Below are positions 1 to 13,090 of a DNA stretch of 64,000 nt, in pieces. The stretch is from Neurospora intermedia (lineage: Eukaryota > Ascomycota > Sordariomycetes > Sordariales > Sordariaceae). The stretch is from positions 744,001 through 808,000 of the forward strand of contig BTPP01000004.1 of assembly GCA_037102815.1 (NCBI GenBank), in the 5' to 3' direction. Under the pieces are notes generated by a model. The model did no database searches. It was given only the letters and a program-made list of their open reading frames with translations, and was not told where the DNA came from. The position numbers and the translations under genes are program-made. The stretch's first letter is position 1. Each line of letters begins with the position of its first letter.

Positions 1-2440
1 TAATATCGACTTCGTATCTTATCTATATATATCAGTAATAGTGGCAATTAATTTCCGGCCGAAACCCTTCTAAGATATTTTACTGATTAACGATATAGTC
101 GGGTCCGATATAATAAAAACGATAGAATTTATAGCCAGCTATACCAACTATACCCGCATTTTGGTTTTATTGAAGCATATCACCAGTATAACAGAGTATA
201 AATACCAATATTAGTATTAACCGTCCCTACACCTACATTATAACTATACCCTAGTTTAAAGGTATTAAGCAACCTAGAGCCTTTATAACGTCGTTGAAAT
301 TTAAAGTATAGGGACCCAAGACGATAGGGAATATATTGGCATTTCGAGCTCGAATATTATAGGGTAACCCAGCCAGCGATTAATACACCCCCATTACAAA
401 CCGGTAAGTATTACAGTAGATACCAAATCTATTAATAAATATTAATATAAGACAACTAAGAATATTAAGGCTACTATAAACTCAGTCCTATTAATCTTCG
501 AAAATCTTACAACTAAATTCCTTAATTTCTAATTGTGCCCGAAGTAGTAGTATAAACGCAAGCGGGAATATTTTGAACTTGCTAGATTCTGAAGAATCAA
601 CTTGGAATCTATCTAGGTTATTTTAACTAACCGTATCTAAGATACGACGTATAAAATAATACCCACTTTTCCACTCAATATCAAGCTTAATCGTATATTT
701 CTTAAACCTCCTTTTCTCCTTCTATTTCCCTATTTATACTAGTAGACTGGGATTATCTAGAATATCGCTATTAAAATAATTAACAATAACGGGTGCAAAT
801 TAGTCAGCCCATTCCTAAAGAATCCAATGCTCTTAATCGAGGCGTATAACTAACTTATATTATTCGAAATACATTTATCGGCCGAGCTGAAAATAGATTA
901 AGAGACTAGGGAATTCATTATCTACTAATGGGAGGTTAATATCCAAATATTCGTTAATAATTAAAGTAATTTCACTATTATATTATTCGACTTAGCTAAT
1001 ATAATTTTTACTAACGGCCTTCATACGACCGATATAAATACAGTAGTTAGGGTCGTCTTCTAGTAAGCAACAATAGCATTTACCGCTCTCTCTATAGCAG
1101 TAAAAGTAAATAAAATCCAAAGGAAAAATAGCCTTACTATTATTTTCCGAATTGCTAGTAAAATAAGTATATTCGCCAAAGGTTATTCGAATTAACAATA
1201 ACTAACATAATATATAGTACAATTCTATTAAATTGTCTACAAAATACGCCATACCCGTATATAGTACTATCGAAGCAGTATCCGAATTGAGGAAAGCCTA
1301 GAAAAGGGAGTATAGGTCTATAAAATACAGGGGTCCAAGAACCGTCGATAAGTCTACATCTTCTTTACTACTATATTCGGGTTACTACTATTATTATTAC
1401 TATTATTATTATTACTATTATTACTATTGTCTTTTACGACTGGCCGATTCTATTTTCATCTTTAAGGTTTGTAATAGGACTTTAGCTATACGTATATCCA
1501 ATAATAGCAATCATCGCATTATACGATTTTTCAATATCTCTAACTGCTTTGGCAGGCATTGAATATCGATTATAAGTCTACCGTCCTAGCCACGTAAAAT
1601 GCCTAAAATCTCGACCTATACCTTATACTATTTCTGTAAGCGCCTATTAATAATAGTATATAAATTAACGGCTAAATAAAAATCCGATAAATATTCGTAT
1701 CAATTATAATAATAGTAGATTAATTTAGAGGTATTAGAAATAATACCGCGTAATATTATGCCTTATAGAATATCTACTCCGGGTTCCTCCTATTCGGCCA
1801 CCCATTTATCTAAAAAATCCTCTTCAAATACAATAGTTTCTAACTCTTACATTTCTCAATCAAACTCCCGTTCGTAATAGTCGAAGTTAAATTATAATTA
1901 TTCTTCGTCGAACTTAGTAGGAAGAACGTTATTAATATTCATTAGATTTTCGAATCTACGCCGAATATTTATAATATCTATACTATTAAAAAGATCTTAA
2001 TTAATAATACCTATAAAATTATTAGTATTATAACTAACCAAGATTCTTAGGGATTAAAACCAACTTACCTTCATTATTACCTTCATTATTACCCTCATCG
2101 TCACCCTCATCGTTAATATCCTCCCAATTATTAACATTATTATTATTATCGTTATTATTATTATATACCGCGCCTATATTAGACATTACCGTATTATTGT
2201 CGGTATCGATTAATAGAGCGAAATTTAGTAATTTTAATCTTAAACACTAAAGTTAATTACCAGAGGGTTAATATAGGTAGATCCAGGGAAGTAGTACACA
2301 TCTACTATAACTAACCCTAAATAATAATAATCTATTAACAATACAATCTACCTATAGAGGGGGGTCGTCGCCTTTATTTACCTTAGTCCGTCGACGAAGC
2401 ATCGTTGGGTCGGCGGTCTTAATTATCAATAACTAGAGAA
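1..2440 (-). pseudogene. Gene A (transposase-like), copy I, 5' part, degraded
   Basis: Recognised by similarity to gene A of copy V. At 992-1198 the reverse strand still reads GEYTYF...KAIFPLDFIYF, matching GEYAHF...KAIFPSDFIYF of copy V. The acidic stretch near 2070-2140 (EDINDEGDDEG) corresponds to the end of exon 1, followed by a GTAAG intron donor in the same place as in copies III and V. The sequence at coordinate 1 corresponds to the region just after the CxxC of the transposase core, so exons 3 to 5 would lie outside the window. Many in-frame stops of the CAR/TGG-to-stop kind are present. The start near 2440 is approximate. Confidence 0.7.
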
Positions 2441-2957
2441 AGTCTAGCAAATAATATAAGAGTTAAATATAAAGGGAAAGTTAAATATAAATATAAAAGT
2501 AGTTAAACAATAATATAAAAACGAACGGGAGGCAAGCAAACGAGAATTAAATTAATTATAAAGAGGAGAGTTACAAATAGAACAATACCGGCAATTACGT
2601 TATATCGTACGAAGAGCAAACTACATACTTTATCTATCCATTTAAGACAATCAATAATAACAATCAAATAAAATTAGTACCAAAGTACTTATATATTTCA
2701 ATAAGATATTTACTAACAAATAGTCAATTATAAGGCTAACGCCGCTATAAAGTCCATATTCCCCTACTAAGACTACCAATTCACTAAGTCCTAGAAAACC
2801 CGCACTACGGATAAACACCTACCCCCACAATCAACCGCCCCCAGACCGGGACCCACTCATACTACCCCCTACCTACACGTATATAAATATAAAAAAACGA
2901 TTCAATACTACGAACCTCATTACCACATTTACTAAAGGTAGACTTCCATTATTAACA

Positions 2958-2975
2958 CCACCCCGCCATTTTATC
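2958..2975. promoter_or_regulatory. Conserved block 1 of the bidirectional promoter, copy I
   Basis: The sequence ACCCCGCCATTTTATC lies in the intergenic region between genes A and B. The same block occurs in the equivalent place of copies II (26922), III (35239), IV (53448, reverse) and V (42944, reverse), although the surrounding sequence has diverged. A polypyrimidine tract rich in CTTC follows at about 3310-3390, as upstream of gene B in copies II and VI. A promoter or transcription-factor site is inferred. Confidence 0.5.
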
Positions 2976-3402
2976 TAGTCTTTTAAAACTATTCACTAGC
3001 AAAGAAACCACTAAAAGTATTTCGTTATACTCTACGCGTACAATATACCTACAAATACTATCGTTATTAATAATACCCCACTAAATTTAATCGTACAAGA
3101 CTATTCACCCAGCAAAAAATTCGCTATCCATCTCAACTATAGACTATAAAGTAGCAAACAAGCAAATAATTACCCCGCTCGCATTATCTCGAAAGTAATA
3201 GAACTATTATAATTATATTTACTTACCGTTATCGCTATTTTATCCCAACAATCGAAAAGTACTGCGTAATTTAAATTCTAATTAACGGTTAAACAACCAT
3301 CCAACTCTCGACCAGCCGAACTTCCTTCTCTTCTTAAACTTCCTCCTCTTCTCAAACTTCCTCTTCTTCTTAAACTTTCTCCTTCTTCAACTAATTAATT
3401 AA

Positions 3403-3844
3403 GGGAAACCCTACCCGCACCCCAACGGTTCCTGGGCGCACCCCATGTCAGCCGACATGTAAACTATCGGGTTTTGGCGGTAAATTTCCATGTTTTTGAT
3501 GTCTGGTAACATTCGCAGCTGGGTCACCTACCTGCAAATGCGTCCCCATAACTTAAATCTCGCGATATTTCTATAGCGATAACGGCGGTGTAGTTCCTAG
3601 TTGTAATAGATGTAGTATAATAGGTGCAGTGTAATGGGTGCAGTATAGGTGCGACTGGCTGTGTGAAAAGAATGGAGGGTAAAGAAATGACTAAGGTAGA
3701 GCTATGTTGCGTGTATTGAAAAGGCGAAATTTTTGCGGGTGAAAACGGGATTTACAATGTCAGGTGTCATCAGCTGGGCCGCCCCATTTTTGTGGGTGGG
3801 GGAGGGTGCGCCTAGGAACCGTCGGGGTGCGGGTAGGCTTTCCC
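3403..3844. mobile_element. MITE-like element, 442 bp, with 8-bp target duplication
   Basis: Inverted ends of about 40 bp begin GGGAAACCCTACCCGCACCC on the left and read GGGAAAGCCTACCCGCACCC on the reverse of the right end. Both continue through ACGGTTCCT.GGCGCACCC with only a few differences. The element is flanked on both sides by TTAATTAA (3395-3402 and 3845-3852). An 8-bp duplication suggests a hAT-type element, although the palindromic target also allows a TTAA or TA duplication from another family. It has no coding capacity; the small ORF across 3764-3961 runs over its right end. Base composition is normal, unlike the RIP-degraded copy I around it, so it inserted later or was never duplicated enough to be mutated. 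Confidence 0.8.
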
Positions 3845-3989
3845 TTAATTAAACTGTATTACCGTTATTTATTAACTCTATCAAAGCCACTTCGTTCAAC
3901 AAAACTCCCATTGACAATTAATCTACAATTACAATTACTAAATCTACTTCCTACTTTATAAACCATTCTAAACTACTATTACTATAAGT

Positions 3990-6105
3990 ATTACTCCGTC
4001 GGATAGTATACACAATTACAATTAACATTATTATTTAGATAGAGGGCTCTACAAAGAAGAAGCGGAAACCCGCCTCTTTAGCGAAGAGGACTATCAACTT
4101 TAAGGGTTACTAAAATAACAATACCCGCAACGACTTTTATAAGGATAAATATTATAACTATAAATATAAGCAAAATATAGAACAGCCCGCCAATAACGCG
4201 CCTATATCGCCTACCGATATAAGCCATACCTAGTTTACGTAAACACCTAAGTATATATAATAGCGCTTCAATATTACCAATACCCGTAAATAGGCTCTTA
4301 AAGCATAGGCACAATAAGTAAATCAATATCCTATATACAAAAAATATCTAATATATAATATTCACTAACTATTTAATAGGGTTAACGCAATATTAATTCA
4401 CCGGCTAAACTAAGCCTTCGAATTATAGTTAAAAGAAAATTAAAATAGGCTAGGGTCTATACCGAATCGACTACTATAAACTTAACTAATCCTTTGGCTA
4501 AGGATTCCTAAGCGGCAATCCATCAACCGGCGCCCCGTCAACCCGGTCCTATCCCCAATATAATATCACATAGCTATTATAAATAATATTATAAATAATA
4601 ATATTAATAATATTCAATTTAGAATACCGTACCTCGCCTAGACTTTTTATAAAACCCATCAAACTTCTTATCCAACAATATCAATAGTAATATACCGAAT
4701 AATAATAGCTATTAAAAATACTAAACTTAATCACCAAACCGCCAGCCATTCCCCCCCCAACATCTTCAATAATAACCTCTTAATCGTACCTAATTTCCCC
4801 CTCTATCTCCTAATTAAAGCTAGTTTCCCCCCCAATAGCTATTTCCCCCTCAATATCCCTAACAATAAAAACCTCCTAGTAATAATCGTAACTAATTTCC
4901 CCCTCCACCTCCCGGTCGTAGTCGTAATCGTAGCCAATTTCCCCCTCCACCCCTTAATCGTAATTAAGGCTAGTTCCCTCCCCCGCAACCATTCTCCCCA
5001 CTTAACCAGCAAAATCAATAGGACTAGCAAATCTAGTAAATCTAACAAAGTTAATAAAGTCAGCAAAATCAATAAAATCAGTAGAATCAGCAAAGTCAGC
5101 CAACCCCGTAGCAATAAGGCAAAAAAAAAATTGTGCTACCTTAGAGACGGAAGCAACCTTCGTCATCATCGTCGTAGAATCGAGGTCAATTACATAATAA
5201 CCAGAATATAATTGCCGGAAGCGATTTTAATATATAACGTTTTATATTTATCGAAAAGATCAATAAATAGACCCGTCAACGGGAGGTATAAACTCGTAAA
5301 AAAACTGAACGTAATCGTTTGGCTAACGAAGCCGAATAACACCATTAAACCGAATAACGTCGTTAAACTAAATAACGTCATTAAACCGAAGAAGAAAAAA
5401 CTCGACTAAACGAAGAAAACTATATTAATAAACTACTCGAAGAGGCTAAAAATAAAGCGAAATAAAAGAAGCAGCGCGAAAAGGCTAAACGAAGAAAGGC
5501 TACCTCTACGCAAAACAAAGGCAAGCAACTTGAGCAGAAAAAGGCTAAACTAATTAATTTTAGAAATAATAAGTCCAACGAATTTTCGAATTTAAATAAA
5601 GAATAAAAAGTAGGAGAGCACCTAACTAAAAGAGTATATACACTACAAAGTAGTAAGAATAAAAGGGCACTACTTTTACTATTATTCTTTACTAAACCCA
5701 CACCCAAACCTAAGGGTAGTATTCAAAAGCCGCCCACCACAACCACTACAAGCCAGGACACCGGACATTCAGCAATAGGCATTGAGGGGATATTTCCAAT
5801 TCCTATAAACGATAAAAATAACAATAACAACCTCAACAACATTAGTCCTTCTCGTAGTCCTTCTAATACTACTAATCCTTCTAGTACTAGCATTTTTAGT
5901 ACTGGCATTTCTAGTATATTTAGTACCTTCGATAACGAAGAACTTGGTCCTTCTAGTTAAGGTTTCAATAATATCAATAACGAAGAGTTTAGCAATTTAA
6001 ATACTCCTAGTCCATCTAATCGTAGTAATAGTAGTAGCCGTAGTAATTAATAGCTAGAAATACTTATTCGTAGTAGTTATAGCCGTAGTAGTTATAATTA
6101 TAGCC

Positions 6106-6155
<50 letters not shown>

Positions 6156-8141
6156 TTAAGTACTAGGAATCGCCGAAGGTATAATAGTATTAATCGTTTA
6201 GAAGATATATACCTAGAGTATTTCTATAAGCCGACCCGTACTAATCTCTAAAATCTTCGAAAGACTAGCGTACCTTCCCGTCTACAATATAACCCCATTA
6301 CCAACGACTACTATTATATCCCTAACCCCAATTTCCTATTAACTCCTTTACATACCGATATTCCTCGAGGTATTACCGTTCCTAAGGACGATCTAACTAT
6401 TATTAACGAAATTAATAAGGAAGTCCGGTAATCATTATTCTTATTCCACTACAATTAATTCGCCGACTCTATTATCAAACGGGCTTACAACTTCTAAATC
6501 GACCCTCGAAATAATAAGTTTAAAAATCTTCGCCAATATACCTTAAATACCCATCGCACCTTAAAGTCTCCCTACCTAAATATTACTATACAATCCTTTT
6601 TCAATAATATTATTTCGGACAACCCGTATATTCTCAACTACAATTTAAATACCCCGAATCTACAGTACAAAATTGCTTTTAAACAACTTATTTCAAATTA
6701 GATTAATAAATACATATTCAATTAAATCTATTCCTACATTACTAAGTATATTAATTACAAAGCTATATTTAGTAATAAAGAAGAATTACTTACCTAGTTT
6801 TATATTAAGACCGAACTTTAGGATATAGGAGTATTATAGTTTAAAGTTATTAAATCTGAACGGATTATAAATATAAACCGTCAACCCGGTAAAGTTTAGG
6901 TTACTAATAAGAACCTTCGCCGGGTAATACGTAGAAAGTATAAGAGCCTACTTTTTTTTCTAAAGTATAAAGGCGTTGAACGAGATCAATTCATTGATAT
7001 ACCTCTAGAGTTCGTACCCAAAATTATCCAACCAACCAAAGCGCCTAACTTAGACTACCTCGAAAATACCCTCGTTAATAATAAATTACCTCCTCTACGA
7101 AGGACCAATAATTACCCTATAGCTAATAAATAGCGTTTTATACCCGTAGAGGAGTATAATATATTTAATCCAAACCATCTAAACAATAAAAACCATAACA
7201 ATAGAGGTAGTAGCTATAAATACTATAAGGACAAGACTAGCCGTAGTTACAAGGGTAGCTACATTAATTATAGTAGCTATAATCAAAATAAATATAGCTA
7301 TAGTACTAGACCTTAAGGTAAATATAATTCTAGCGGTAAATACAATAATAGCTACAACACTAGTAATTAAGGATATAATAGTCAATATAGCGGTCAATAT
7401 AGTAGTCCCTAGTATAGTAACCCTCAACATTACAGTCAATAAAGTCTATATAGTCTATATAATCAATATAGTAGTCCTAAATATAGTAGTCCTAAATATA
7501 GTAGTCCTAAATATAATAGCCCTCAATATAGCGGTTAGTACAGTCAATACAATCAATATAGTCAATATAATCAATATAGTCAATATAGTAGTACTAAAAG
7601 TAATTATCAATAAAACCATCAAAGTATAAGCAGGGGCAATCGCAATTAAAATAATACCCGCGAAGACTACAAAAATATACTAACCCAATCCGAATTCGAT
7701 CGCTAACACCGAGCTAGTAGCCGCCGTAATACCCAATACGGAAAAGCCACGCTACCCCCCGACCTTCGAAATAAACATTACAAATAACCGCTACCGCCTA
7801 ATAACCCTCTTCCTCCCCGTAGTCCTCTCGGTCCTCCGGGTAATTATAGCGGTTATAATAATCGTAGTAGTCCTCCTACTAATCATCCTAATAACTATAA
7901 TAATCATAGTAGCTATAATCCTCCCGGTAATCCTCCTAATAGTCGTAATAATTATAATAGTTACAATAGTCGCAATAGTCGCAGTGGCCAACTATTTTCG
8001 AAGGTCGCCGATATTACTCCGCCTATTCCCCGGCGTACTCATATACCTCTTACTACAATAAAATTTAAGAGTATACTTATTGATTCTTCGATACTCGAAT
8101 CGGAAACATTAGACGTCGGTATAAAGTCCTTATACCTTTAA
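3990..8141 (+). pseudogene. Gene B, copy I, degraded
   Basis: A degraded copy of gene B. Near 4040 the sequence reads KKKRKPASLAKRTINF, comparable with KGKRTVSFD of exon 1 in copy II. The conserved core lies at about 6200-7130, from the LED.Y..YF..PTR motif to FIDIPLEFVPK..QPTKAPNLDYL. Low-complexity YSSYN/QYSSPQYS repeats follow (7180-7620) and then NYNNRSS repeats (7840-7985). The C-terminal motif DITPPIPRRTHIP is at about 8010-8050, ending in KSLYL and a stop at 8141. Many in-frame stops at former Gln/Trp codons are seen. The repeat motifs differ from those of every other copy. The 5' boundary is approximate. Confidence 0.7.
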
Positions 8142-8159
8142 GCTATTTAGCATTTAGCT

Positions 8160-8869
8160 TTTATCTATTCAATATTATTAGAATTATCTATTTCCTTATC
8201 TCCAATTAATATTAGCAATACATTTAGTATTACAATATTCAATATTATAACAATTAGCAACGTAGTAATCAACAATACATTTAATATTACAACATTTAAC
8301 AACGACACAACAATCAACAGTATTATAGTATCTAGCATTACAATTAACAATACTTTCAAATATACATTCGGTATTACAGTAATCAACAACGCTTTTAAGC
8401 ATATATCCAGATATACACCCAATAGTTATATAGATAAATAGACCTATATTATTCTTTATTATACTATTTTATTCTTAATATTAGTAATATTAGTAATATT
8501 ATTAATAGCCCGTACGCGCTAACTTTACCGGGCGCTATAGCCCGTACGCACTACACTAACTTAGCGATATTCAATTAGTAAGACCTAAATCGCAATTACC
8601 TTCATAACATTTGCGACCGTAAAACCCACCCGTACATAAGTGCTGATTGAAACGGGCAAGAGCCTATGACTGTGACTGCCTTTTTGAGCCTTTTAACGAC
8701 TTGGCGTTACATAGCGCCCTACGGTAAAATGTCAAGCAACGGTAACTTGTCGACCAACGGTAATATGCAACTTACCGTCAACTAACAGTAATTTAATAGT
8801 AATAAACCTTAATACCGGCATCCCACGGTAAGGGTATTGTAAATGACCCTCTATATACCCCTAGCTATG
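8160..8869. repeat. Gene-B-side subterminal region of copy I
   Basis: At 8160-8420 there are degenerate repeats of AACAATACATTTAATATTAC type, which look like RIP-mutated versions of the CATCGCATTCAGCA repeats seen at the same place in copy II (30990-31100). At 8710-8840 there are five ACGGT motifs in both orientations. The end is at 8869. The stretch 8590-8700 is less AT-rich and appears copy-specific. Confidence 0.6.
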
Positions 8870-8871
8870 TA

Positions 8872-8990
8872 GTTATAATCCTAATTACAATCGCAGTTAC
8901 AATCCTAACTACGGTCGCAATTACAATCCTAGCTTCGCTTACGGTTACGATCCTAGCTTCAATCGCAATTACAATTGTAATTACAAGAAT
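8872..8990. repeat. 24-bp tandem repeat, about 4.5 units
   Basis: Immediately outside the end of copy I lies a tandem array with a unit close to TTACAATCCTAACTACGGTC plus GCAA. Read forward it encodes an NYNPNYGR-like octapeptide repeat, reminiscent of the GYG repeats of gene B, but the sequence after it does not match gene B. It may be a remnant of another gene B copy or an unrelated minisatellite. Confidence 0.5.
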
Positions 8991-8999
8991 ATAATTCGA

Positions 9000-11410
9000 A
9001 ATTTAATTAATTGGATGAGTTTGTACTTGAATTTTATTTAGCTGCAGTTATAAATACAGCCCGGAACGTAGCGATTAATTATATATAGTTGGCTAGAGTT
9101 TTTCCCTCTACTAGGGCTCTCAAATATTATTTTACTTAGAAATCTATACTTAACTAAATTTATATTATAATTCCGTACTAATTAGTATTATCTTTAATTA
9201 AAGTACCTATAGCTTTAGTATAATATATTTACTTTTGAACGTAGTAAGTAAGAGCGCTATAATTATTATTGATATTACGAAGGTAGAACCGGCCCCTCGT
9301 AAATTTTATTGTAACTATAGTAGAATTTAGTAAAAAGCGTGAAATTAAGCGATCTAATAGCTCGTAAATGCCTTTTTCTTTTTAACTAAGCTTAGTATTA
9401 CTATTTACTTCTATTATCTATTAAATACGAACTATACCCGCTAAATAGGTATAGAATAAATATATAAATTACTTATTTATTTTACTTATCGAATACCTTT
9501 ATTTAACGTCGGTAATAAAGGATAGTATTTATTCGCGAAAAGTATAAACGTTGGTATATATAATATATTTACTATTATTAACAATACTTTAGTCCTTAGA
9601 ATTATATCTATTAGGGTCGAAGCTTCTAATATCTTCCCGCTTAACCTTTTTAAAGTCTTCGTTATTATTATTATAATTAAATTTATAACGTTGTCTACCG
9701 TTAGGGTCCGATAGGCCGCCTCCCCCTTTAAGTAAATTAGGTAGACTACTTCTATTTAAATATAAATTAGGCGGTATACGATTGATTAGGGTATAGGGTA
9801 ACCGGCTATTACCGCTACCTCCGCCTCTACTGCTATATAGGGAGTTTAATAAATTTAGCGGCTCCCCTCTGTTATTACTAGAATAAAGCGGACTATTATC
9901 GCTATAAATAATTTTAGCGTCGTTTATTATTTATTCGGGCAGTATATTGTCTAGAATAATAATAGGCTTAGCTAAGGAGCCTATAGAAACGCTAGGTCCT
10001 CGGAATTAATAGGATGTTTAGGCTTTAATAGAGGTTAGTACTAACATTCCCTTAAAATTAAGCTGCTTAATAGGAAGCGAATTTACGCTTTGAAGTAGAG
10101 CGGATTGAATTCGAATTAGGTTAACGGAAGTACGTATTTCTAACGGTATAATAATTATTTTAGGTTTAATAATTTCGTTTATAATCTAACTAACCTTAGT
10201 AAATAAAACGTATTCTTAGAAGGGGTTGGTCGGAGATAATACCTTATAAGGGGCTTCCTTAAGTATACTTTCTATAGAAATTTAGAAGGTATAAGTCTTA
10301 TTCTTTTTTACCTTATCTCTAATAATTATTTTAATTAGCTAGTTATATATAATAATTTCAAAGGGTACGCCGAAAATATTATCGGCCTCGTAAACGCTTA
10401 TTTTAATTAACAATTTAATTGGGGCTGAAGGACTATAATCCTCCTTTAACTAAATTTATATAGGGCTAGGAGGAGTATAAGGGTTATTAAATAATCCTTT
10501 CAATACTTCTTTATAAATTTCCTTTATTACCTCAGTACGGACCCTATTAACTTATTTAGTAACGTTATCTATAATAATCTTAACCATCTCCTTCTATTAG
10601 TTGGCTAGCTTTTTAATAATATTATTTAACGTAGCTTTTAAATACTTCTTTTAAGCGTCGACTTACTCATTCAAAGCCTTTTAGAAGTTATTACTAATTT
10701 CGCAGCGCTATAAATCGTTTAAAGCTTCGTTTTCTTTATCCGCTTAATTAATTATTTCCTTAATACTCCGCAATTATCTAACTAATATATTACTAATTTT
10801 AAATAATTGCCCCGCGAGTAGGTTCTCAATCTTTTTACAATCTTTATCTAGGGAGTCTTAGACGCTAACTAATTGTAAGGTAATTTAATTAAATAGAGTA
10901 TTAATTTACCTATTAAACTTAGTATCGAAATATTCGATCGATTCTTTATTATTACCGAACTTAGCCGGTCTTACCGGGAGAGGCTTATCTAGATCGCTAT
11001 AAAATAAACTTATAGTTTTAAATTTGCACTCTAATCTTAACTATAACGCCGGGCCTTAATCTTTTAATATTTTATAGTAAAGATAATTTATAGAGGGGTA
11101 TTGAAATTCGTAACGAGGGTCTACGACGGGGGGAGTATAGATATTAGTTAATAGGGGTTTACTTCAAGGTTCTATAGCGGTTATTACGTATAATTTATTA
11201 TAGTCCGGACGGTATAAGTCGGCTTCGCTCTCGATATATTAGGTATTAGCGGGTATACTGCGGATATATTTATTCTAAATATCCGAGGTATCGGCTAGAC
11301 TATTATAATTGCAACGTTGGGTTAGTAGGCTAGAACCGACCTCGGAGGTAGGAAAAATATTTCGAGGGCCCGATATAGGGTCGTTAAATTCGACGAATAA
11401 ACTAAGCATA
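9000..11410 (-). other. Degraded coding trace, possibly gag-protease of an LTR retroelement fossil
   Basis: The reverse strand carries a long coding-like frame from about 11410 down to about 9480. It is rich in charged, helix-like segments and ends in a stretch resembling the hydrophobic NVLYIP block that follows the protease in Ty1/Copia polyproteins. A second coding-like stretch continues to about 9000 and is not recognised. It is heavily degraded with many breaks. An isolated LTR at 19814-20080 on the far side of the gypsy-type insertion has the right orientation to be its 5' LTR. The family assignment is weak. Confidence 0.3.
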
Positions 11411-11563
11411 TTTAACGGTTAAAGTACATTGAATAAATACAAATTCGGGTATAATTTTATAATAATAATAACCGGTATTAGAAAGTATAGGTAATACGTA
11501 ATTAGGAATTAAATAGGATCGGATACTACTACATATTTAAATTCGGTAGTAGGGGAAACCTTT

Positions 11564-11755
11564 TGTCACGATGCCGACCAGAAGGGACTTGGAGAAGACG
11601 TAATATTGCACGAAGAGGAGAAGATCAGAAGAGAGCAGCGAAAACTCTACTCTCAAACTATATATACGAATTAAGTGGAGGTATAATTAAGGGACGGCTG
11701 GGCTTCGGTACCGGGACGCCTAGAGTGCTAAGTCATATTATATAGTATTGTAATA
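11564..11755 (-). repeat. 3' LTR of the gypsy-type element
   Basis: A 192-bp repeat beginning TGTCACGATGCCGACC. It pairs with 19217-19408 along its whole length, and both end in the expected TG..CA context allowing for RIP changes. Confidence 0.88.
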
Positions 11756-12144
11756 GTACTCCGGCCTCTAAAACGCAATTGACCTCAATTGTATATAAGC
11801 CAAATTACCGGGGGCCCTATATCCTTGTACCGTTACTATAGCGTTGCAATTATACGTTACTAAGATGTATATAGGCCTGTATATTGCTTACTGGGATTCG
11901 TTACTCTTAGTAGCCGCTGCTGCGATTCGTTACTCTTAGTAGCCGCTACTACGGTAGAACGCCCCTAAAACGTTGCACTAATCCTAATCCGTTCCTAATA
12001 GTATACGGCCTACGTATTGCGCGTTCCTCCTACTTCCTTCCTCCTCCTTTCCTTCCTCCTCCTCCTTGCTCCCCTTTCGCTCCTTCTTTATTCTAATAAT
12101 AATTATACTCTATTGTTTCTTCTTTTGCTAGCGCATCGCAATTA

Positions 12145-13090
12145 AAATGCCTTCGCTCCTCTCTTAAAAAGTTATTGCTCTTACGCTATAATTATAGTTA
12201 AAGTAAGAACCCTTGAGAAAAAGTTGCAAATAACGGTACCGAAATAGCTAAAGGACGTACCGCCGCCCAAGAGGCTACTTTAGCGACCCTCGCGCCTAAA
12301 TTTAGCTATATACCCTACCTACGCTATTTTACCCTTAATACCGAAGTTAATAGCGTTGAACTATTTAAAATTCGCTACCTTCTTCCTCTCAGTAAGAAGA
12401 AGAAATACTACCGTTGCTGCGTCCTTAAGGATAACTATAACCCTATAAATCTCTTTATAATATCCTAATCCTAATGTAATATTAATAAAATAAGGCCGTT
12501 TCCCTAATAATGGGTAACTATTCCGATGCTACTACCTTAACCGTTTAGGCCGCCTTTTTCTAGGAGAAAGAGGACGGTCAATTCGTTTAGGAAGAGGTAA
12601 TTCGTATAGCTATTACTACCGAGATAAAGAAGCTCCTTAAGAATTTCTCTACCGTCGAAGAGGATATTCGCTCTGACTATAGTTTAGTTGGCGCTAAGAA
12701 GGCGATTAAGAAAATTATAAGTTAAATAGTACCGGTAGGGTATTATTAGAGTTCCGAATTAGAGATGTTAATGTTATATTAACGTACCGAGGTGTAAGTC
12801 GCCGTTAACGCGCGCCGCTATATATTGGCGATTACTGGCGGCCTGCGCCCTGTTTATAATATTCCTACGAAGGAGCGCTATATTTAGGCCGAGGATGTAA
12901 AGCTTCACTTGCTGGAGGGTGATACTAGCTTCGTCTAATAATTTATAGTTAAATTTTAGTTCCGTTCCGGTATTGAGGCTAAGGTATTTTATATAGCTTC
13001 CGCTATTGAAGACCCTACCCCCGAGAATATAGAGGAGTTTATCGGCTAAATTATATTTAATTATCCTATTTAGGCTTAAAATGTAATAGT
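12145..13090 (+). other. Antisense coding-like trace inside the gypsy-type fossil
   Basis: Between integrase and the 3' LTR the forward strand, opposite to gag-pol, carries a coding-like frame. Its interruptions are largely limited to positions expected of former Gln/Trp codons. No family is recognised. Antisense open frames downstream of pol are known in some plant Ty3/gypsy lineages, so an accessory antisense gene is possible. It is a fossil, degraded like the rest of the element. Confidence 0.35.

Larger units (their letters stand above)
1..8869. mobile_element. Two-gene DNA transposon copy I (partial, RIP-degraded)
   Basis: Copy I of the two-gene family. It begins inside gene A at the window edge, which runs leftwards, and contains the divergent promoter, gene B running rightwards, and the gene-B-side end. 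The end is placed at 8869 because the reverse complement there, CATAGCTAGGGGTATATAGA, matches the copy V end CTTAGCTAGCGGTATATAGA with few changes and is preceded by ACGGT motifs. The copy is AT-rich and broken throughout, as expected of RIP. The gene-A-side end lies outside the window. A MITE has inserted near the start of gene B. Confidence 0.75.
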
